Source: Lutjanus erythropterus (Eukaryota; Chordata; Actinopteri; Lutjaniformes; Lutjanidae). From it: DNA of 64,000 nucleotides. Both the position numbers and the translations under genes were made by a program. The stretch is from the NCBI GenBank assembly GCA_020091685.1, contig CM034599.1:40131945-40195944 (forward strand), written 5' to 3'. Below are positions 1 through 12,200 of this stretch, piece after piece (position 1 is the stretch's first letter; every line of letters starts with the position of its first letter). Under the pieces are notes generated by a model, which was not told where the DNA came from, did not search any database, and saw nothing but the letters and a program-made list of their open reading frames with translations.

Positions 1-732
1 CTGGAGAAACATCTGGTTCCACGCATGATCATTCTGCTGTAGGAGAAAAAATGTTCTGGCCTGTTTGTATTTCTTTAAACCAATTGCTATTGTCTTGGAT
101 GGTGCTCAGCCCATGATGTAATGATGGTGCTGCTCAAAACAGTGTCAAGGTGGAACTTGTTTTGGTGGAATATTCACAGGCGAGCCATGGCATTAAAACA
201 TCTACATCACTGCATAAGGAAATGTAACAGCTGTAAGCTTGTTTATGTTCCTACTGTTAGCAGCCACGTGGTAATTTGCCATTTTCAGTGTGTAGGTTGT
301 TGTTTCCAGGGACTCTGAAAACATCAATAACAGATCACATGATGCTGCCTGAAACAAGCAACCAATGGCAGGCTTACAGCCGCAGTGTGCATCCACTGAG
401 TCAGACTGTCAATGCTGTACTGTCCTCATGCAGAAAAGAGCTGAACTGAAAGTGCCCCACATTTTACTGACGCCCAGCAGTGACACGTTACTACCAGGTG
501 TCTGTAAAAACAAAGGAAAATACATTCTTTAAGACAAAATGATAGTGGTATACACTATTTATTTTTTCAACATTTAATGATTTGATTTAAAATGTAAAAA
601 TCATGACCTCTTCCTGAAACTGATATGAAATTGTTGCATAAACACAGGTGTTACCAACAACTCTGATTTAGATTCCTTTCCATTCAGGTCATAGAGTTTC
701 ATGTTGGCTCACTGGAAAAGACTCTGTTACAC

Positions 733-815
733 TGAATGGAACAGGGCCTTAATTTGTATCATTGTTAAAACCTGTGTTTACACTACCATTTCCTGTTAAT
801 ATGAAAAAGATCTAT
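733..815 (+). repeat. Dispersed repeat, copy 1
   Basis: Contains CTGAATGGAACAGGGCCTTA followed by ATTTGTATCA and TTTACACTACCATTTCCTGT. The same succession recurs at 54324-54395. Short, no ends defined; probably a piece of an interspersed element. Confidence 0.55.
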
Positions 816-1159
816 TAACACATTAGCTCTTGATTAATCCATATAGACGACAGTGTAAAGATGGTTTCTTGAGCAGTGGTGACTTTCTGGACACTTCAGA
901 AAGGACATGAAAGTGGTGCTGACCTTCTCATCTAATGCAACAAAGCCAGTAAGCTTTATTTCTCCAAATGTCAGATTATATCTTCAATCGAGGCTCCAGC
1001 ACCTCATCGCCATGCTTCCAACAACGCCAAAGCTGTTTCATTTATTAAATGCTGTACGTTGCAAGAGTCACCAGATCATCCAGAATTCTTCTGTAGTCAT
1101 GCTCAGCTGAAAAAATAACTCCAGTAGGTCTATAGCATGTGTGTGAGCAGCGAGCAGTG

Positions 1160-1325
1160 GCAGAAGAGTAGTGGATATCTGTACTCAAGTACACATACTG
1201 TTACATTGCTAAAATGTTACTCAATTACAAGTAAAAGTACTGGTGGTAGAAAAATACTTCCAGTAAAAGTACAAAGTATTCATTACAAAAACTACTTAGA
1301 GTATTTGTTACTTGAGACTGTTGAT
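1160..1325. repeat. AGTAAAAGTAC-type interspersed repeat
   Basis: Built of recurring words such as TACTCAAGTACA, AAGTAAAAGTAC and CCAGTAAAAGTACAAAG, a pattern common in fish genomes. A related stretch is at 48820-49010 (GTACTTAAGTA). No coding capacity. Confidence 0.5.
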
Positions 1326-1398
1326 GTTACCATCAAACTACGGATGTAAATTATGGGTGTTTTCCTGAACCAAATGTTGAAAAAACTCAAAATTGATT

Positions 1399-1807
1399 TT
1401 AAAGGGATAGTTCACCCAAAAATGAAAATTCAGTCATTATCTACTCACCCTCATGCTGACTGAAGGTCAGGTTTAGTTTTTTAGTCCACAAAACACTGCT
1501 GGAGTTTCACAGGAAAACAGTGTTGCAGAATCTCCCAAACAATGGAAGTGAATGGTGACCAGTTTTCAAATGGAAAAAGCAAATGGACAAAAAAGCACAA
1601 AATGCCTCTATACTGCTCGTCTGGTGTAATCCAAGTCTCCTAAAGCCCCAACATGCCGTTTTCAAACCGTCACAACACACACACCCAGTTCTGACAGCGT
1701 GCATGTGCACATGAACATGGCTTCAAAAACTAAACCCGACCTTCAATCAGAATGACGGTGAGTAGATATTGACTGAATTTTCTTTTCTGGATGAACTATC
1801 CCTTTAA
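1399..1807. mobile_element. Foldback MITE, family A, complete copy
   Basis: Begins TTAAAGGGATAGTTCACCC and ends GATGAACTATCCCTTTAA, so the two ends are inverted repeats with a TTAA-like edge. Internal landmarks CCTCATGCTGACTGAAGGTC and AACAATGGAAGTGAATGGTG. About 410 bp, non-coding, a non-autonomous DNA transposon of a type frequent in teleosts. A partial copy in the other orientation lies at 14560-14957. Confidence 0.8.
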
Positions 1808-2021
1808 CAACAGCAGCCAGGCCACTGTACTTAGTATATTAGCAATTGTTTGTCAGCATTGATCAACTGAAATGAAAGAAAACAGTATTTCCCAGCTCGT
1901 CACATACCGCTGCGCTCCTTGGTGTCTGATACTGAGGCAGTAGGCATCTTTTAGCTGCTGTGTCTGACGCAACGTATCTCAAAACCTGCTGCACACCTGA
2001 CTGAACGTGCTACCACTATGA

Positions 2022-2068
2022 AGGTCACATGTGACGAGGCAACTTTGTGACCTGAAAGTCATGTGACA
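2022..2068. promoter_or_regulatory. E-box and nuclear-receptor half-site cluster
   Basis: A perfect 12-bp palindrome GTCACATGTGAC (2024-2035) overlaps an AGGTCA half-site. An inverted TGACCT half-site follows at 2048-2053, and a second E-box GTCATGTGAC is at 2059-2068. Such motifs bind bHLH-ZIP factors (USF/MITF/TFE) and nuclear receptors. Function is inferred from clustering alone. Confidence 0.35.
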
Positions 2069-2187
2069 AACGTTATTTACCTTACATCTTTCACACGGGA
2101 CATATACCTCGGCCTCCTGGGTGAAAGTCCTGTGTTTGTTTGACCCATCCATCCACCTCACCTCCTCCATGTGTGGACTCTCTCCCT

Positions 2188-2194
2188 CTTTATA
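2188..2194 (-). promoter_or_regulatory. TATA-like motif on the minus strand
   Basis: TATAAAG lies about 18 bp upstream of an ATG at 2170 (ATGGAGGAGGTGAGG) that reads straight into a possible GTGAGG donor. It sits some 370 bp beyond the candidate nr6a1 polyadenylation signal, in the orientation expected for a downstream tandem gene. Weak evidence; the ATG is too near the TATA box to be a typical start codon. Confidence 0.2.
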
Positions 2195-2582
2195 CTACAT
2201 CAGCAGCCTGGGCCGTCCACAGCCGTTTCAGACGCAAACGGGTACCATTGGCATGGCATTTCGTCAGTATCTGATGAGTTGGGAGTGAGACTGGGCTGTG
2301 TTTTCACCTATGTTGTCATGACTAGCACTAAATGAGTTGATCTGACGTGTTTTAACTGATTGAAACACACTTTTTGTGTTTATTTTAATGATAGTATCTG
2401 ACTGTGAAAACACACTGGAGTGTGCTGAGCAGCAGGTCAGGGACAAACACATCCAAACTCTTTTCCACACAGTGCTCAGCTCTATACCTTCAGTTTCACT
2501 GAATTGACTCTCATTACATCAGTTTCTATGATCAATGGACAGAAAAACGGAGGACACTCAGTGTACTTGCATAACGTTCACA

Positions 2583-2588
2583 TTTATT
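2583..2588 (-). terminator. nr6a1: Candidate polyadenylation signal of nr6a1
   Basis: Minus strand reads CCAAATAAATGTGAACG. AATAAA is followed after about 15-25 nt by CA/GT-containing sequence (GTACACTGAGTGTCC) resembling a cleavage site with a downstream GU element. Confidence 0.45.
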
Positions 2589-4799
2589 TGGTTTCAAGTC
2601 CTAACACATTCTAAACATGCTTTTAACACGTAATGGATCACATTCTTCACAGGTAGTTAAAGTAACAAGAGCAGACAAGAGATTTTGGAAGAGAAAAACA
2701 TAAAGGCGTTTCAATTGTCTGTTCACAGGTGATGACAGTGTGTAAATCTAGTTCTTCCCTGAGATATGTCAACATTTTTCTACTCTTTTACTTCCCCCAA
2801 ACTCCTCTCATCTTGTGCTCCTGTACAACAGGGTCCTAACAGTGGTGAGGGAGGGAGGGGGAGAGGAGGGGGCCTCCGCACATCAGCCAACTTAAAGCTT
2901 AAAATGGTGCCTCAGCAGACAGGATGACTGAGGCGAGGTCTGGAAGGACGAGACCTGGAGCTTAAAGTCCAAACTTATTAAAAGCTCTTAGAGTGACCGT
3001 GCGCTCCAGATCTCATCTGTCCGGGTTTCCAGCAGCGTTACAGCGCTGAGGTTGGACACATATCTTTGTTTGCCTGTACTGACGAGACGGACTGCCTTGT
3101 GATACAGCATTAAGTATCTACAGAAAGCACAGCAAAGTACAATCACAAGCTGTTTCGGCAGGATTTAATGGATGTTTAAAATTTACATTTTGGGTTATGC
3201 CTACTGTTGGTCCTGGTTTTCATTTCACTCTGCATTCCCAGATCTCTGCTCTATTATAGTCCCAAACACACGAACAGCTGCAGACACCTATATTTAGATT
3301 TGGAGTCCACTTAGAGGACTGTGGCGCAGGATGGCGTCTGTAGAAGGCACACAGACAAATCCATGGACAAAACCTCTGATGACGAAATCGGCGCCACACA
3401 GACTCTCACACACGCAATACTGTCTTAAGTCACATTGAGTGAAATGTAAAGTATGTGAGATGAGTCATTTTAAAGGTAGAACTTTTTTTGATTGCGGCCG
3501 TGTGAGTCCAACCTCAGCGCTAACACTGCAGAAGCGTGTCTGTGGTCTCGTGAGCAAAAGCATGTAAACACAAGGAGAAGTCAGTTTGACCACAGTTACA
3601 TTCACCGACTGATAATCGATCATAAGCTGCACTGACAGAGTCAGATATGGCAGCAGTCCCATTGTTACCACTCCATGTTACCTTGAACCGCCTTAACCAA
3701 TGAACATCAACCATGGAGCACAATGGAACAAAAACACACAGTGGCATATCATGATGTGGTGAGTATAGTGTACACAGCAAACAGCCATTCACAAGATAAC
3801 ACGACGTATTCCCAAAAGGTCAACACAGGAAAATAAAGCACTAGTTAACTGCAGCAAGAATGCATCACGTGAACACCTAATCAGTACGCCGACATTGTCA
3901 TTGACATTCTTTCATCTTTGGTTTGGATTCACGATAACAGGGCAGTGAAGTGAAACGAAAGATGACGCTAATTTAACATGAAAGAAAGCAAAATAAAGGA
4001 GGAAGAGGATCCCTGAAAGGAGAGATTAGGAGTGTTTGGTGTGTAGCGTATTTTACAGCCGGAGGTCAGAGAGAATCAAATCTGCTGACAGCAGCAGGCC
4101 AGTCTGAGGTAGAGAGGAGTGTGAGGCAACAAGTTTACACATTTAAAACAAAAGAAGAAAAGGAAGAAAACAGGTATCAGCGCTTGTTATAAATCTGAGA
4201 GGTCACTGAGTGAAACAAGAGACACAAAATAACAGAACATTGGTGCAATGAAACCAATAAATAAGACAAAAATCACCGATTTGAAAGTAAGCAACATGAT
4301 GACAAATAAAGAGGTAGTTTCAGTACAGAAATTGCAAATGACATATCCCTTGTCTGCAAAACAAATACAAATACAGAAAATAAAAAAAGAACACTTTCTT
4401 CAGCACGTGTGTATCAAAATATGACAGCCTGGACGTCAGAGCAGCGGCAGTAAGGTAGGCGAGGTGAGCTTTGGTTTAATGTTGGTGAGCAGAGGCCAGT
4501 ATCAATATCATTAAAGGAAGAATCCCCCCTTCAGATCCTCTTCCACTGTCAGATCTCAGCCGTCTGTGATGTTCAGTGCATTCCTGGAGTTACTTTGAGA
4601 TGAAGTGACCACCCTGAACCTTTGTCTTCTATTGCTGCTGCAGTTACAAGGATTCTTCATCTCTGAGACTGCTTCTGTACAGATTAACATCAGTGCAAAA
4701 TGGCAGCTCAAGAGAAAAGCCCCTGCTCTTTACATTCTGGCACTTACACTTGATAGTCTATATCAATTTAGATGGATTGTTTTTGATTTTGTTTTTTGT

Positions 4800-5446
4800 T
4801 TTTTTGAAAATCTACTGTGAAACGCCACACCAGAAAGAGAAAAATGGATCAGTTCCACTTTATAACAAGACCCTTTTCACATTATAACAAGATATTTCAT
4901 GTTTTTACAACATAGAAAATATCACAATATAACACAAAATTTTGGTTGTTGTAACAATAAACTATTTTTCTTGTTATAACATGAAATGTTCCATGTTATA
5001 ACCTGCTTATGTGTTGTTAACATGAAAATATAGGGCCTGTTGTTATAACAAAAAACTTAAGTTGTTAAAAAAAAAAAAATCTATTTATCCTCTTATAACA
5101 TGTACTTTCATGTTATAAAGAGGTAAAACTGTTATAACATGACCTTATAACAATGTAAGTTATATTTTGTTATGACAACAGTTTCTTGTGATAACATTTT
5201 AGCACTATCAGTTGGTAACGTTATTAAAAATGTTTCTTGTTATAACATTAACTTGTCTTATTATAATGTGAAATGTTCACGTTATAACAAGATCAATAAT
5301 AAATAACAGAAATTTAAAAGTTTCTTGTTATAACATGATACATTTGTATGTTGGAATAATGTGAAATTCCCTGCTATAACTAAAAACTTTTTTACATTAT
5401 AACATGACACTAATCTGTTTTTCTTTTCCTGCAGTGGCAGCAATGC
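4800..5446. mobile_element. GTTATAAC-rich MITE, copy 1
   Basis: The body consists of many near-palindromic TTGTTATAACATG-like words. The right end TGTTTTTCTTTTCCTGCAGT-GGCAGCAATGCG is shared with 27037-27482, and the left end (CCAGAAAGAGAAAAATGG) is a degraded inverted copy of it. Lies inside the probable 3' UTR. Boundaries approximate. Confidence 0.65.
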
Positions 5447-5578
5447 GCTGTCATACAATTACAGCTATTTCTCACCAGTGGTAAAAAAAAAAAAAATTAG
5501 GGGGATTTTTCCTTTATAGATACATCACACCACTCAGACTTTTGTTACATAGAAATACATCCCTGAGATTATGTCGTT

Positions 5579-5663
5579 TAAAGGGTCAGTTCACCAAAAT
5601 TGCAGAAAACAAAACAACCCAATCTTGTATGTCTTTTGTAATTTAGGTGACATGACCCTTTAA
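5579..5663. mobile_element. Very short MITE-like element
   Basis: About 85 bp with ends TAAAGGGTCAGTTCACC and GGTGACATGACCCTTTAA that are inverted repeats of each other. Probably an internally deleted derivative of the foldback families in this window. Confidence 0.5.
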
Positions 5664-6863
5664 CCTCAAAAGCCTGTGTGATGACTGATAAGCATTTTAT
5701 AAACTAGAGAGAGACAAAGTTCTCCACACTGCCATCGTAGCTGCTCTGAGAATCCCAGTGGTAGAAAGTGGGTGTACCTTCATTCAGGTTTGGACCCACA
5801 AATCTCAGGCTCCAAATGTGAACTGATTCTAACAACACACAAAAGGCTCCAACATGTCAGTATTGTCCATATAAAACGTGGCTGACATCGCCTGAGTAAT
5901 ACTTTTTCTTTTTTTTTTATATAAACCACTGTGGACAACGGAATGAGTTATTAAAAATCATGTCCAAAAAGTCAAGAAGTCAATCAAAGTTTATAAAATG
6001 ATAGGGGTTGTCTTCACTCCAAAAAAAAAAAAGACAATGAATATGTGAAAAACAACAAAAACCCAAAACATCCACAATAACTACAAAGGTACATGAAAAT
6101 GTATAAAAATCAAAAGATGAAAAGAGGCTAACTGGAACATTTGAAAGAGGAACACTGCATCGGACTGGATGTGTTGATAAGGCTGCACACAGAGCGGCTG
6201 GATGGAAACAGGAGAGAGAAGCCGTGACATTCTGATGATGCCTCTCGCTCCGTCCGTCGCCAATGCCGAGAGAAAAATCCACCCTGCGTGTCTCACCTTC
6301 GAACTACATCAACTGTCAGTGAATGAATGGAGGTGGGGGGGCCTTGAGGGAAATAAAGTGGGAAAGAAAAACACTTTTCTACAGAGGACCTACGATGTCC
6401 TGGAACCTACAACTACTAATACTACAAGTACATCAGCGTGGTGACTGAGGAACTCCTGAATGCAATACATAACACTCACTTTACCCTGTTTAGATCCAGG
6501 TCGGCAGGGACCTGAGAGAGAGGAACACACTGGGTGGGCAGTGGCCGAGGTCTCCAAACCTCACCGTCGTGTGCAAAAAAGAGAGTCGTTGCGAGGACTG
6601 CATTTTGTCTGCATTTCAAATTGTTTGTACGTCATGAAATGGCTAAAAACTCGAGGAATCCAAGAAGACACTTCAAGAAGTTTGAAATGATCATCTCATA
6701 CTTCAAAAATAAAGACCATTTCCTATGGCTTTTTTTTTTTAACAATGTGCATATCTGTCAAAAAAGGGTATGCAAGCCGGAGGTAAGTCACCTAAATTCT
6801 CTAAACCAAGCCTGGATTCATGAGGCACGGGCCAGATCAATCACACTGTCCACTGCTTGCCAG

Positions 6864-8004
6864 TTTAAAGGGATAATCTGCAAACTGTGTTAGCTAGTCC
6901 ATGGTCTTTGGGACAACCTTGGCCAGTAAAATCCTGAGGACCACACCTGTACCAAGTCTCTGGTCCACTAAAGGCCCTTTTCCACCACATTAGCTCTTGG
7001 AAACTTGGTGCTATGAAGTGAACCAGCCCACATTTCCCCCAGTTTTGAGTGGAACCATTCAAATCAAGCACGCATCATCAACAGAGGGTGTTGTGCAACA
7101 ACCTGTAGATTATTTGTTTCCAGCTGTTTCTGTGCCAATGTATTTTTGGTGGAAATACTATGAAAGGTTCTAAAATTAGGTGTGTGAACCGGAACAGGGC
7201 TGGTTCCATGTTGATGGAAAAGGCCTAACTTTTTGTTGTGCACCTTGGATTTAGGTCAGGTCTGCCTTAAACTGCTACTGGTCTTGGGTCTGTGCAAAAG
7301 TTTTGATTGGACCTGACAAGACCTGAAAACAGTCCAAGTTCCTCTAAATTTGGCATGATCTGACCAGTGAATGAACCAACTGGATTTCCCAAATGGTCAG
7401 AAGCTGGAACAGAAGCTCTGTTGTGTGCAACTGTGTAGCGCTCTACACTGCTTCATGAACTGTTATATTCAGAATATATTCATCGCTTTACCTTGCTGTC
7501 AGGTAGACTTTTCAAACAGGAAACCACTGTTATATAGGCCAAATATCACTATTTCCAAACCAACCAGACTCCATCTGGAAAATCAGTCATTTTACCCTGC
7601 AGAAAATGGAAAATTGTTGGTCTACCACTGCCTCGATCTGTTAGTTTGATTTCATTATGACTTCGGTCTGCTAGTGTTTTAGTTCAGATTCACCAAAGGG
7701 ACACAATAACAGGAAACAGATTGACGTAGTGGTAGACCAACAACTCCTGAGGTAAAATTACTGTTTGTGCCAATGGAGTCTGCTTGTTTTGCGGTTTCCC
7801 ATTGGAAAGGGTTGTCAAACAGCAAGGTTAAGTGGTGAAAATATTCTATGTAGAGCATACACTAAAACTCATAACTGTTTTTCCCAACTGGTTTGAAGCT
7901 GCATTGGCTAACAGAAGCTAGCTCTACAGTGGCTTCAGACTTCTGGTCTTTGGTTTCTTCTGAATAAATTGAAGAGCACAAGATTTCGCAAACTACCCCT
8001 TTAA
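6864..8004. mobile_element. Foldback MITE, family C, copy with nested insertion
   Basis: Edges TTTAAAGGGATAATC and ACTACCCCTTTAA. Internal words (TTACCTTGCTGTCAGGTAGA, GGTCTACCACTGCCTCGATC) recur at 17320-18118, 52939-53521 and 56393-57202. The second half is roughly the reverse complement of the first. A different element is nested at 6969-7227. It lies within the probable nr6a1 3' UTR. Confidence 0.65.
6969..7227. mobile_element. MITE with GGCCTTTTCCA ends, nested in family C
   Basis: Left end TAAAGGCCCTTTTCCACCA, right end TTGATGGAAAAGGCCTA, forming imperfect inverted repeats around about 260 bp of non-coding sequence. Its place inside the family C copy shows it inserted later. Confidence 0.6.
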
Positions 8005-9119
8005 CCAAACATAGTCAGCACCGTGGACCTCAAAAAAGTGTGCTGAGCACAGGCTACAATGCTTCAAGTTCCTGGCACTGAAGGCAGCAGAGCTCAAAAA
8101 GCGAGCCATCTGACAAGAAGCAGAGGAGGGAAAAAAAAAACAAAGAGTGGGAATCACGTCTGCTCTGTGCATACATGTGTGCACGAGAATGTGCGCACGT
8201 TTAGCAGCATTTAGAATGAAATCCGGCAACATACTCGTCCGTCCAGCAGAGGGTGGACACAGATTGATTCATTTCTTATCCTGATCCTTCATTGATAAGA
8301 AATCTTTTTTTAATTTTTGTGGAGCTATCAGCTTCCAACCCATCAATGGGTGTTTGAAAAACGCATTGCATAACACTTTGGTCAAAAAAGAAAAACAATA
8401 AAACTAAAAACAGCAAACCATCTATCCTCCCCTTCCCCTGCATTAAAGCCTTACATCCCCAGTCTATGATTGTAAAAAATACCCGTATGCTCCTTTTTCA
8501 ATGAAGATCCCACAGATCAACAACTGTCACCTTAACTCATGGAATGTTAAATTGACAAGACTGCCTCCCAGAGCAGGATGTCTGAGAGTCCATGCAGAGA
8601 AAGTAGCTCAGTTTTGCTGAGTCATTTTGCATTTTCAGCATCATAAAACGCTGTTTTTCAATCTTTGATTTATGCAGCTCCTTTGAACATTCAGTCTCTG
8701 ATTGAGGTGCCGAAGCATCCACAGGGATTTGGTTTTAGACTGGGCAACTCTTCATTTAACTGCAAGAAAAGGTACCTGAAAATAGCAACAACATCTTCCT
8801 GAGGTAGTCTCAAAACACTCGTCACGTGTCTGTCCGCCCCCCATCTGAATAAAATAAACTCTTTTAAAGTCTAGCTCTAACAATAGCAACACTGACACAT
8901 TGAGCAAACTGGATACACACTTGTAAACTCCAAAGACCAATGCATCTACGAGCATTTGTTTTGTACAGAAGCATGTGCACAGTGTAAATCAGCATACATT
9001 CAGCTCTGTCGTGTAATAAATATATAAAGAAAAAAGTTACAAAAAACAAACTAGCTGCTTGTCACATTCACAAGAGGGGAGACCAGTCCCTCGACTCGGG
9101 CGGGGTCGGGGGAGGGGGT

Positions 9120-9250
9120 CTAGTTTCCGGAGGCGGTGGTCACACAGGGTGACGGGCCGGTCCTGTAGCTGGTCAGGCTGGATTTGCAGGAGTGCAACAC
9201 TGCTTTGAACAAGAGGGGGAGCTGCTCCAGAGGGACGTTCACCAGCTTTC
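9120..9250 (-). CDS. nr6a1: nr6a1 terminal coding exon and stop codon
   Basis: 131 bp of coding sequence, phase 1 in, ending at a TAG at 9120-9122. It encodes [25 protein letters not shown], and then a tail [22 protein letters not shown] has no classical ligand-dependent AF-2 helix, and the [11 protein letters not shown](A/V)VLHSCK helix is its C-terminal landmark. Mammalian GCNF ends a few residues after HSCK, so this protein carries about 18 additional Ser/Thr/Gly/Pro-rich residues. Acceptor gtgtttgcag. A G-rich stretch on the plus strand sits directly beyond the stop, so the mRNA is C-rich there. Confidence 0.96.
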
Positions 9251-12200
9251 CTGCAAACACACACAACATGCACACCTTTAGCTTAGCTTCTCTTTAATGG
9301 ACATTTTCTATTATACTAATTGCATTAATATTTAAGGGGCTGTAGTTCAAATAGCGAGTTGGAGCCATAGACTATATTTTAAATAGATTTTAACCCTGTT
9401 TAACGCACAATCAATGGTTGAAGCGAGTTGTTCCCCCGCCCCCTCCTCCCCAGACACTGCAGTAACAGGCAGGCTGCAGGAGCTCTGCAGGAGCTCTGCA
9501 GGAGCTCGGGACAGACGCATCCTCATAAACTGACAATAACAAACTACAATGAGTCTTCCACTGTAAGATGATCAGCTGTTTATAACCGTCAGTTGTCTGT
9601 CAATGTAAAGTTCAGCCTGTTATCCTGAAAACAAAAAGCCCACTGCTCTGAAATAACACAGTCTGAATGATGAATTAAATGGCTGCCTGTCTCACTGCCT
9701 GCCAAACTCCATTAACATTTTGCTCAGTTTAACAGTTATAAACATCTACTCCTTCTACAAGATTATTAATGATTTCTAATGACTCATAAACAAACACTTA
9801 ATCATTCCTGCAAAAATTCAGCATTCATTCTAATTAATGTAATGGGCAAACTAAAACAGTTTCATTTTCAAAGGAGGACACAGCAGCTGTAGTGTTCATG
9901 TCAAGTGAAGAAAGTATTTCAACTTAACATGTTTCCTTTATCTCTGATGACACAGTGAGGTCATTTTATGATCTATTATAGTAAATAATGCTGTGAGCCA
10001 CATCAACATTCTTTTGAATAGCAGCACAGTTTTGATTCACTTGTTGCATGTTAAGATGCAGCTGTAAGTAAAACTCAACACTTCCTGCAGATATTTCAAA
10101 CTGACTGCCAACCGGAGCAGGGAGAGGAGGTGCCCTTTGAGCTGTTGGTAGGTTTTCATTGTGAATCAGCAGTGCAAGAAGTGTCAAGTTTCATGGACAG
10201 AAATTTAACATTATACACAAAAGACAACAAAAGCTGAAGGATTGAAATGTATTAGTGAGTGGGTGCAGTGTCCTTTAAAGTGTTGAACTCAGAGCAGCAG
10301 AGTGGTGAGTGACTCTGAAATTGTACTAATAAGATAAATGCTGTGAAAATGTTATATTTTGTCAAGGTAACAGGTGAAGATGGTGGAAAATTGGCATTTG
10401 CATTAAAGGAGCTTATGCATTTTTCAACACAGACTATTTTCCCACATTTTTATGTCTTTAAGTGACTGATAGGGACAACAGTTTCAGACAATGAACCCAA
10501 AGTGAGACTGCTGCAGTCAGGCCTGTTCAGGAGAACCGAAACTGAGCTACAATGTAATCCCTCTGGGCAACGTGCCATCAAAGTGCGTCCACTAAAAGTA
10601 CTTGCTTTGCCACAGAAAGGCTCAGACATTATGGAAAGGATCCAGACACAGACCTTTTCTTCTTGCTCTTGTCAAAGCCATTCACAGAAATAGTAATTTT
10701 ATCATTGTAAAACTCACTTCATTCAAACTCAACAAAATCAAAGTAAAACTCAACAAAACCATCTTGGCTCATTGTTCCAGTGCCCCAACAGTCACCATCT
10801 CTGGTTTGGTTGATATAAATCCTTCACATCAGAGTCAGATGTGAAAATGCTCTGGCTCTACACGCCGTTTCTCTCCACTGCCTCTCTGATGTCTGACCTC
10901 CCTCACGCTCCTCCTGATATTTTCACATCTAACTCACTAAATTAAGAGTTTATTTCCACCAAACCAGAGTTGGTGGTTGGTGGAACAATGGAACAACAAG
11001 TCAAGACATTTTTCATGACTTTTATTTTAAGTTCAACTTCAGTTGAAGGTGAAAAGATTTCTGTTTCTGTAAACTGAGTCTGGTGAGTTTGGTGAGAGCA
11101 ATAAAACAGCTGTTTCTAGGTGAACAAAAACGACCTTACTCTTTAAAAAACCTTCTGTCTCTGTAGGGATCCTCTCTGTAATGTTGACAGACAACAATCT
11201 GAGCCTGTCAGTGGCAAAAAAAAGACGTACTTTGATGGTACACTCGCCCATAAGGATTACATTGCAGCCCATTTTGCCGGAAGAAGTGGTCTTGCTCAAA
11301 ACTGGACTACTTTAAAAATTAAAAATTAAAAAAATTGTCGTCCTCATTGGTAACTAAGATACAAAAACATAAGAAAGTAGGTGGTCTAGTAGCTCAGTTG
11401 GTAGAGCATGTGCCCCATGTGTTGTGAGTCGTCTGCAGCGGTTGTGGGTTTGACTTTCACTTGTGTCGTTTTGCTGCATGTCATCCTCCCACTCTCGCTC
11501 CACCTTTCCTGTCCTTACCCCTTACCTTCCATCTATCTTATCAAATAAAAGGTATTAAAGCCTCTGTCACAAAACGTGAAAAAACTGTATTCGCTGCCAG
11601 GGAGTAGGGGACCCTGTGACGGATCAGCTGACAAAAAATTGTCACTTGAAGAAGAAGAGAACCACTGGAAGATGGTGCTATCTAGCATGAAAACACTGGT
11701 GCTCAGTGGCAGATCCGTGGGGCAGGGTGCACCACGACCCAGACACAGCGAGGCTGCTCACACTGCAGCCCCTGGGACTCATGATGCAGCGGGGTAGACA
11801 GCGCTCCAGCACCCGTGCCTGTTGGACAGTGTCTCGAGTGGGGGGTGGGGGACACCCCCCACTCGAGACCTTAACCTAATGTTAACCACACTGATGACAG
11901 TGATTTCAGGCAAGTAATATGTGGTGATAAAAAAACAAAAATAAAAACATCAAGTAGATATTCTGCTTAAAAATGTCTTTCACAAAAACTCTGTTTTTGT
12001 GGGGTAGTTTTTGGATGAAACCAAACAACTTTTAAGTGCTTCTACAGAAATAATGAATGAAGCTAGAACAAAACATTTTTTCTGTCTGAAACTAGACTCT
12101 GTGGGTGTTGAAAAATGTGAATTTTGTCAAAAATGTTGGTTCTGACTGGCAACTGTTTTTTAAAAAAAAACATTGATGGGGAAAGAGTTAAGTTGCCTGT

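Larger units (their letters stand above)
1..2565. other. Downstream flank, no coding exon recognised
   Basis: About 2.5 kb beyond the presumed end of nr6a1. It contains a dispersed repeat (733-815), an AGTAAAAGTA-type repeat (1160-1325), a foldback transposon (1399-1807), an E-box cluster (2022-2068) and a minus-strand TATA motif (2188-2194). None of the open frames resembles a known protein. NR5A1 is the usual neighbour on this side, but its zinc-finger exons are not here. Confidence 0.6.
2566..9119 (-). other. nr6a1: Probable 3' UTR of nr6a1
   Basis: From the stop codon to the first canonical AATAAA I can find on the minus strand is about 6.5 kb. NR6A1 transcripts of other vertebrates are known for long 3' UTRs. 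2600-4500 looks like single-copy sequence. 4800-5450, 5579-5663 and 6864-8004 are transposon copies that would be transcribed as part of the UTR. The end point depends on which polyadenylation site is used; non-canonical ATTAAA hexamers also occur near 3163 and 4475. Confidence 0.45.

Noticed and set aside
6202-6893. Plus-strand open frames up to 119 codons
   Set aside because: Lie in the presumed 3' UTR, have no recognisable domain and run into repeat sequence.
11376-11460. tRNA-like sequence with A- and B-box
   Set aside because: Part of a SINE: followed by the same body as the copy at 48048, acceptor stem does not pair, anticodon arm degraded.
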